DNA of 64,000 nt. It comes from Actinomucor elegans. Taxonomy: Eukaryota > Mucoromycota > Mucoromycetes > Mucorales > Mucoraceae. The stretch lies in assembly GCA_026027325.1 (NCBI GenBank), contig JAMSLZ010000001.1, positions 434,001 through 498,000 of the forward strand, read 5' to 3'. Numbering within the stretch: the stretch's first letter is position 1; each line of letters opens with the position of its first letter. A program made the translations under genes and the position numbers. Shown piece by piece: positions 58,566 through 64,000 of this stretch. The notes below the pieces were generated by a model. The model searched no databases. It was not told the DNA's origin and saw only the letters and a list, made by a program, of their open reading frames with translations.

Positions 58566-59379
58566 ATGTGTTCTTCTTTGCTAATTGTTGGTGGTACTGG
58601 CCTGGTAGCTTCTGCTATTATTCGGGAATCTCAAAAGAATTCCAAAGTACCAGGCTATCACAATCATCATATCCTGGCTTTGTCGCGTTCTGCTAGCAGT
58701 AAACAATCCGTGAAAGGAGTTACTTTTGTTCAAGGCAATGCGCTTGATCCTCAATCCCTCCAAGGCCCTCTCGAAACAAATCCCAATGTGGTACATACTG
58801 TAGGCACACTATTAGACCAATCTAAAAAATATGGTGCTGATGGCACCTATGACAGACTAAACAGAGACGCGGCAATTTCAGTTGCTGATGCCATGGCCGA
58901 AAAATACAACGGTATTCATCGCCGATGCTTGGTTTACTTTTCTGCAAGCAAAGCACCTCCAAGTTTCATGTTAAATGAACGTTATTTACAAGCAAAACGT
59001 GAAGCTGAAGAAGCATTGTTGGGTTCAAAATACGAAGACAAATTGAGAGTCGTTGTCTTTCGTCCAGGTATACACACTAGCATCTATTACGTTTTCAGTA
59101 GTTACTAAAGTAATGTACCTAGGTCTTATTTATTCGTATCACCGTCGCCAAATTGTATTGCCATTTGCTTTGAGTTTCATCATAGGTTCAGCTATTTTGA
59201 AGCCACTGTCTTCGTACGTGCCCAAGGCAGCACTGTACCTGACTGATAGACCACTTTTAGACAGTGAAATCTCACATGCCGTTTTTGAAGCTTTAGAAGA
59301 CGATTCTGTGGAGGGTATTTATGAGATAGAAGGGATCAGAATGCTTGCAAAAGCTTGGGAAAAGAAAAAGAGCAACTAA
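58566..59379 (+). CDS. Coq11-like NAD(P)-binding atypical SDR (mitochondrial)
   Basis: Exons 58566-59067 and 59123-59379 give 252 residues. The N-terminal dinucleotide fold reads LLIVGGTGLVASAI. ALSRSAS, VVHTVGTLLDQSKKYG, YDRLNRDAAI, VYFSASKAPP and YLQAKREAEEALL then follow the order of yeast Coq11 (NDUFA9-related), and the intron falls inside RPG/LIY. The YxxxK pair is kept in this SDR-like order. Yeast Coq11 associates with the coenzyme Q synthome at the matrix face of the inner membrane and modulates CoQ synthesis. A presequence is not obvious; the protein begins MCSSLLIVG. The divergent neighbour imports SAM, the methyl donor for CoQ methylations. Confidence 0.82.
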
Positions 59380-60077
59380 TAATCCTTGGAATAAACTATT
59401 AGATCATACATGTTTGTGTATCACCACACACTGTGTATTTTCGGGTCTAAAAGAAATTTTTTTAAAATCACCTGTTGAACAATACAACCGCAAGTTTAAG
59501 ATTATTAAATAATGTGAGATGTTTCTTCCACTCCTTTCACAGTAGGAATCCGCTCAAAATAGTTGATACAGCAGAGATATCAGTGATATGAATTAGAATA
59601 TACTTTTTTCTTTAACGACAAGTACTGCTGAGGCTTTAGTAGATAAAGCAGCTGGAGTATTAACCAGTTGTTGTGCAAAGACAATATCACTCTTATTAGG
59701 AACTGAGTATTTCACATATGTTGTACTTAATTATTGACAAGCATAACAGCACTTCGAGTATATTGTAGTTGACGGAAGTTTCAATAGAGGCAGACTATTC
59801 TGAGTATGAAACTGAAAACAGCAGGAAAATTTATTGATCTAGATTATACGAAACGTATGAATCTCACAATTAATGAGTACTAAATAGAATATATCCACTG
59901 TTCTTCAGTTAAACAAAGGTTTTGATAGATATAAATAAATTCATTCGAATATAGATTATTAATTAGATAATACATCTGACTAGAATTGGCTAAGAGATCT
60001 AATGATTCATGGATCAATGTTAGATGAAGGCATGTAATTTAATGTTCAACATTAATGTATAGTACACTTGCTGCATT

Positions 60078-60122
60078 TCAGCAAATTAATAGTTCTAGTA
60101 GATATAATAGTCCATTGCGAGT
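60078..60122 (-). repeat. Dispersed degenerate repeat, copy D
   Basis: The minus strand reads ATATCTACTAGAACTATTAA then TTTGCTG, a near match to copy B. Similarity appears to extend to about 60000. Confidence 0.5.
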
Positions 60123-60569
60123 ATGTGTTGTTGCTCAGATGCGGCGTTTGATGACCAAAGCTAGCAAATCATCATATTACTGATAATGGGAGTAAGATTA
60201 AATAACCATATCATCATGGTTTATTGTTAGCTATTGTCTATATATGATATATTGTAATGTCCTTATGGTTATGGAGAATAGAGTGATACAGTATAACATT
60301 TATTCAATAATAATGAGAGAAGGGGCCCTAAAATATATACACATTGTCCAAATCGTAAAAAGAGAACCTCTTGTTTGGTCTTTAATACTGTCAATCATCT
60401 GCTCTAGCAATATCAAGGTTTCCTTATATCTACCAGCAATAGCATAAAGATCCTTTGGTCATTTGGAAAACTGCCAGAATACATTATTAATCTAGTCTAC
60501 ATAAAACACACACTCTATATTGTATATGACTAATATGTAGTATGTTCCTTGAATTCCAATGAAATCCTA

Positions 60570-60603
60570 AATTTAGTAGATGCAGTCATTCATTCTAAGC
60601 ATA
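60570..60603 (-). repeat. Dispersed degenerate repeat, copy F (short)
   Basis: The minus strand reads GAATGAATGACTGCATCTAC then TAAATTTAGG, the core only. Confidence 0.35.
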
Positions 60604-61476
60604 ATAAGCAACCCGATCTACTTCAAATTAATGAAAGATGGGAGCCCCAATAATTTTAGAAAATGGAGATGAGCAACTTCAAACTTCGTGTAAATATTTT
60701 GATTATTGAACGACAAATATAATATAGAATTAGCCCTAAAGTATAGTACTTTTTGTTGTGTTTCGTACATTCCTAACAAGTCTTCAATATCTAAGGAATA
60801 GTATAATTTTCTCACCTAGAGCTTAAAGAGAATAATAATAAAAAAAGCTCTGAAAAGACCGCCCCCAACTTATTGCCTTTGATAGAATTTTTGATAAAGT
60901 TGTCTAGCAGTAGGAGATTCTGGCGCAACATCAAATTACTGGCGTTGTCTTGACTCTCTTTAACTTCGCTGTACCTCAGCGACTTCACGTATTCAAATGG
61001 TTTCACTTGATTGGTAACTGCACCTGGTCATGATTTGAAGTCTCAGAACATCATTTTGTTGGGTCTAACACATATGAATGGGCTTATCAAGATTGGATAC
61101 AGTGCAAAAAAAAAAAAAAGAACTAGATCAAAATAAATAGTACTTCTCAATTCGTTTTCACTATCTTTCAATGCAATTATTGACAAATCTTTTGTTAGAG
61201 TCAAGCAGTAGTAATTGTCGAAATTAAAATCATAATTTATTGTCGGAACACATGCATGCCACTATTTGGTTCATCAAACCTTTTGGAAAAAAAAGTCTGT
61301 TACAGAGCTGTTATAACCATCTAGCACATCGCAGCACTTGGTTTCAGTGTCATAAATGTAAATATTACTATGAAAATATTGCTATTTTTTTTTTAAAAAA
61401 AATACATCAAGTTCAGAGTATTTTTTTTATGAACTTTTCTAAAATCGTTGTATTTCAATAACTTTGATCCTTCAGT

Positions 61477-61560
61477 CTATTCCAGCCAAATTTTGCATCT
61501 AGTTAATATTATATGTCTTCAAACAACTACTATATCTACTAAAGCTATTATTTTGTTGAA
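61477..61560 (+). repeat. Dispersed degenerate repeat, copy E
   Basis: TATTCCAGCC, then ACTATATCTACTAAAGCTAT and TATTTTGTTG, in the same order as copies A and B. Confidence 0.4.
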
Positions 61561-62730
61561 ATTCGATGAATACATCAATGCCTGACTAGAATAACATACA
61601 TTTCATATATTATTATATTTAATGATGTTTAGATTTCTCAATCAGCCCCCGATTAATATCACATATAATTGTTAGAGTACACTCAGAATAAACCATAGCG
61701 CTTATTAGATCCTTATTTAGTTGAAATTTAGCGAGTATACTACATTAATGACATGCTGGAAATTATATACACTCTCAGCTTTTGCTGGTAAGATGAGCAA
61801 AGAATTCCAATACAAATAAAAGAAAATAATAGATCAAGTAATAATTTGGGTAATAGCGTGTATAATAGTAGGTCGTTTCTCGCACCTCAAACACCAGCAT
61901 TGTTACTACAATGTTATTGTGCATTGTTCTTTCAGCGATAAGTATTAAATTAGTCATCTTGCCCTTCCCGATACACTTTTCAAGCCAGTGATATTCCTTT
62001 CTTGGCCATGGCGCACCACATCTGACGCGTAAATGCTATTTGATTGTGGCAGGTAGCATTGATTCCATTTTTGATCAAATTGCACTCCGTCGCAAAGTAG
62101 TAGATCATTAAAAGTTAATCTTGCTCTCTATAAACAATGAGACACTTTTGACTCAAGCCCGCAAACCGACATAGGTGCAATACTAAATAGATAAAGTTTT
62201 TCAAATTAATAGGTTATTTAGCGATATATTGAACTTGCCTTTGTAAAATATTACACGTTCAGTAATCACTGGATTTGATCACCTTCGGTGACCAAAGATA
62301 ATCAGATTGTGGAGATTCAATATGTGTTTCAGTGTATTCCCTCACTGTTCTTTGACATTTAACTTAAAGCTACTAGCAATAAAGCATTGATACTTACACA
62401 AGTATTTTTTAATCCTCTTTAAATATATCTTTACGTGGCTGATATTTTCATCAACTGGTTGATAAATGGGATTTGATAGTTCAACAAGATGAATTGAGAA
62501 AGTTTAAATATAAATAGCAAGTCGGTTAGACTACCTTATACGGCGTCGACCCGCTTGCAAATTATACCCATTTTCCATTTTGCCCCAAATTCACACCAGT
62601 CTTCATATGTGATATTTCCCTATACGAAAAACTAAAGAGCTCTTTGCAGAAAAACCGTTTTTTACTGAGCAATTACCCGAATTCTCCCGAACTTTTTTTG
62701 CTATCATATTTGAACCGTGCTTTGAAATAC

Positions 62731-63004
62731 ATGATCAAATATAGCGAAGTCGTGCCTCTGCCCGTGATTTTAGGTCAGTGTACAGTAAGATATCCGTGGG
62801 TGGCATGCATCTAGACTTGCGAATGGAGCTTTTGTGTGCCTTTTAGGTTTCATCTCAATAATTGTTTTGTTGGGGACAATTGTTCGCCAGCAGGAGCAAG
62901 TAACAGATCAAAAGGATTGGTTACAGAGGACGAATCAAAGTAACGCTTTTAATCCAAGAAACTCTATCGTCCATATAGATCATCGGTTACCGTTATTTAA
63001 TTAA
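62731..63004 (+). CDS. Intron-containing 66-residue single-pass membrane protein (candidate)
   Basis: ATG at 62731, exon 62731-62773, a 73-nt intron 62774-62846 (GTCAGT...TTTTAG) and exon 62847-63004 ending in TAA. Splicing is needed: the unspliced frame meets TAG inside the intron. The splice creates one continuous hydrophobic helix, VVPLPVIL joined to GFISIIVLLGTIV, followed by a polar Gln/Asp/Arg-rich tail. An N-terminal anchor of this kind, short and with a charged C-terminal domain, fits small mitochondrial or ER membrane subunits. I do not recognise the family. It lies about 165 bp upstream of the Myb gene on the same strand. Confidence 0.5.
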
Positions 63005-63169
63005 AAATTTAAGCTTTTGAGTAATACTTCTGTGGAGTAAATACAGTATAAAAGTTAGGACAGCCAGGGCTTACTTTCTTTGCCTTCTTTTCTCTCTCGC
63101 TCTTCTTTTTTTTTTCTCTCTCAGCCGTTTCTACGTTCTTTTCAAGTCCTTATATAAACATCCTCTTTA

Positions 63170-64000
63170 ATGTCCCCATCACCAGAAAACAACGCATATA
63201 CAGTATTTAAGCAAGATGGTAGTCATCAATTTTATTGTCGTTGGACAGTAGAAGAAGATCTATTGTTATCAAAAGCAGTAGCAGATCACGGACCACACAA
63301 ATGGACGTTAGTATCTCGACTCATTCCTGGAAGAACAGCCGTCCAATGCTCGACCCGTTGGTTCGGTGCCTTAAAGTATGCATTATAACTCATTTAAGAA
63401 ATGCTCCTTTATTAATATTTATATATTGATTAGCCCAAATGTACACAAAGGAAGATGGTCTAAAAGTGAAGACCAAGCACTTACTGAAGCTGTGAAGTAT
63501 TATCAAAAAGGAGCTTCCAATACATCCTTACCATGGAACAGAATAGCAGAAAATATTCCACATCGAACCGGTATCCAATGCCAAGCAAGATGGACAGAAG
63601 CATTAGATCCTGCTGTTCGTAAAGGAAGATGGCATCCTGACGAGGACAAGTTGTTGAGCGCAGCTATTGCTAAATTTGGTTGCTGTTGGATTCGAGTTGC
63701 CAGCATGATTCCTACCCGTACACAAAGGCAATGCCGCACTCGCTGGAACCAAATTCATTCACAACAACTCAAAGCCAATTCTGCATCAAATAAAAAGTTC
63801 TCGGGACTAAACCGAAGCACGCTCACAAATTCAAGGGCGACCCCGCCGATGAAATTCGAGTTTATTCCATCAACATTAACAATGCATACGAAAGAGTATC
63901 AGCAAAACCAACTTACAATGGACGAAAATTCTTGTATAGTCGTTTCTACTTCCCCCACAATTGACGATATTATTGCTCAATATGCTTCAAATAATAATGC
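63170..64000 (+). CDS. R1R2R3 Myb-type DNA-binding protein (3' end beyond window)
   Basis: Exon 1 63170-63375 and exon 2 from 63434 to the window edge join in phase. Three consecutive Myb/SANT repeats occupy about residues 20-180: CRWTVEEDLLLSKAVADHG...PGRTAVQCSTRW, then GRWSKSEDQALTEAV...PHRTGIQCQARW, then GRWHPDEDKLLSAAI...PTRTQRQCRTRW. Each has the evenly spaced aromatic residues and the recognition helix with R-T-x-x-Q-C. This resembles c-Myb, Bas1 and SNAPc190-like factors; the repeats do not decide between them. The second repeat carries a short insert (QKGASNTSLP). The region after the repeats is Ser/Thr-rich and still open at base 64000. Confidence 0.9.

Larger units (their letters stand above)
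59380..62730. other. Gene-poor AT-rich region with dispersed repeat copies
   Basis: About 3.3 kb, the longest gene-free stretch in the window. It contains three repeat copies (60078, 60570 and 61477) and many short AT blocks. ORFs such as 60812-61006 (minus) have no recognisable pattern. The GC content rises slightly at 60850-61090, which might be a gene relic. Confidence 0.5.

Noticed and set aside
60812..61006. 64-codon minus-strand ORF in the gene-poor region
   Set aside because: No start context, splice partners or recognisable motif; possibly an old relic only.
1..64000. CRISPR arrays, rRNA genes, prophage or bacterial operons
   Set aside because: None seen; spliceosomal introns throughout show a eukaryotic nuclear sequence.

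Overview
The window looks like nuclear DNA of an early-diverging filamentous fungus, most likely Mucoromycota/Mucorales. It is AT-rich, its genes have many short introns (mostly 50-105 nt, GT-AG with a few GC-AG), intergenic spacers are long and AT-rich, and the content fits that group: a chitin synthase fused to a myosin motor, a very large Sel1-repeat protein, many low-complexity Q/S/P-rich proteins and decayed DDE transposons. Species was not determined. Exon joins were worked out by hand from splice sites and reading frame; no alignment was run.

Layout. 1-6623 (minus): 5' part of a myosin-chitin synthase, then a 1001-residue low-complexity protein. 7.5-14.7 kb (minus): a possible 44-residue membrane micro-protein, a fungal membrane protein and a 1560-residue Sel1-repeat protein. 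16.3-17.6 kb: eIF5. 19.5-26.0 kb: a mucin-like single-pass membrane protein, the tRNA 2'-O-uridine methyltransferase Trm44, mitochondrial ribosomal protein mL46 and an ASNSD1-type asparagine synthetase-like protein, the last two overlapping tail to tail. 27.4-34.0 kb: tRNA-Ser(AGA) with a complete Ty3/gypsy LTR retrotransposon inserted a few bases upstream. 34.2-39.7 kb: CZIB-like zinc protein, a METTL13/EEF1AKMT4-like methyltransferase and the spliceosomal helicase Prp22/DHX8. 41.2-47.3 kb: DNA polymerase alpha catalytic subunit (13 exons). 48-52.5 kb: accessory segment with a duplicated GC-rich unit ending in poly(A), a 619-residue protein with a possible PD-(D/E)XK signature and relics of two DDE transposons. 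52.9-59.4 kb: Nab3/NCOA5-like RNA-binding protein, Cu/Zn superoxide dismutase, a small helical protein, and a divergent pair of mitochondrial SAM carrier and Coq11-like dehydrogenase. 59.4-64 kb: gene-poor DNA, an intron-containing 66-codon membrane micro-protein and the start of a three-repeat Myb protein.

Strongest observations. (1) The retrotransposon has LTRs that read as identical, a 4-bp target duplication, insertion beside a tRNA gene, and a complete -1 frameshift signal: a slippery heptamer in the gag frame, a 6-nt spacer and an 11-bp stem that can extend to an H-type pseudoknot. Its integrase is a separate ORF behind two A-tracts of about 40 nt. (2) Three GC-AG introns, one of which removes an in-frame stop from the polymerase alpha gene. 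(3) A short dispersed degenerate repeat in at least six intergenic sites whose substitutions look codon-like. (4) A tandem 188-bp unit with a 56-nt A tail that could be a SINE-like retroposon. (5) Shared promoter DNA between the mitochondrial SAM importer and a coenzyme Q biosynthesis gene.
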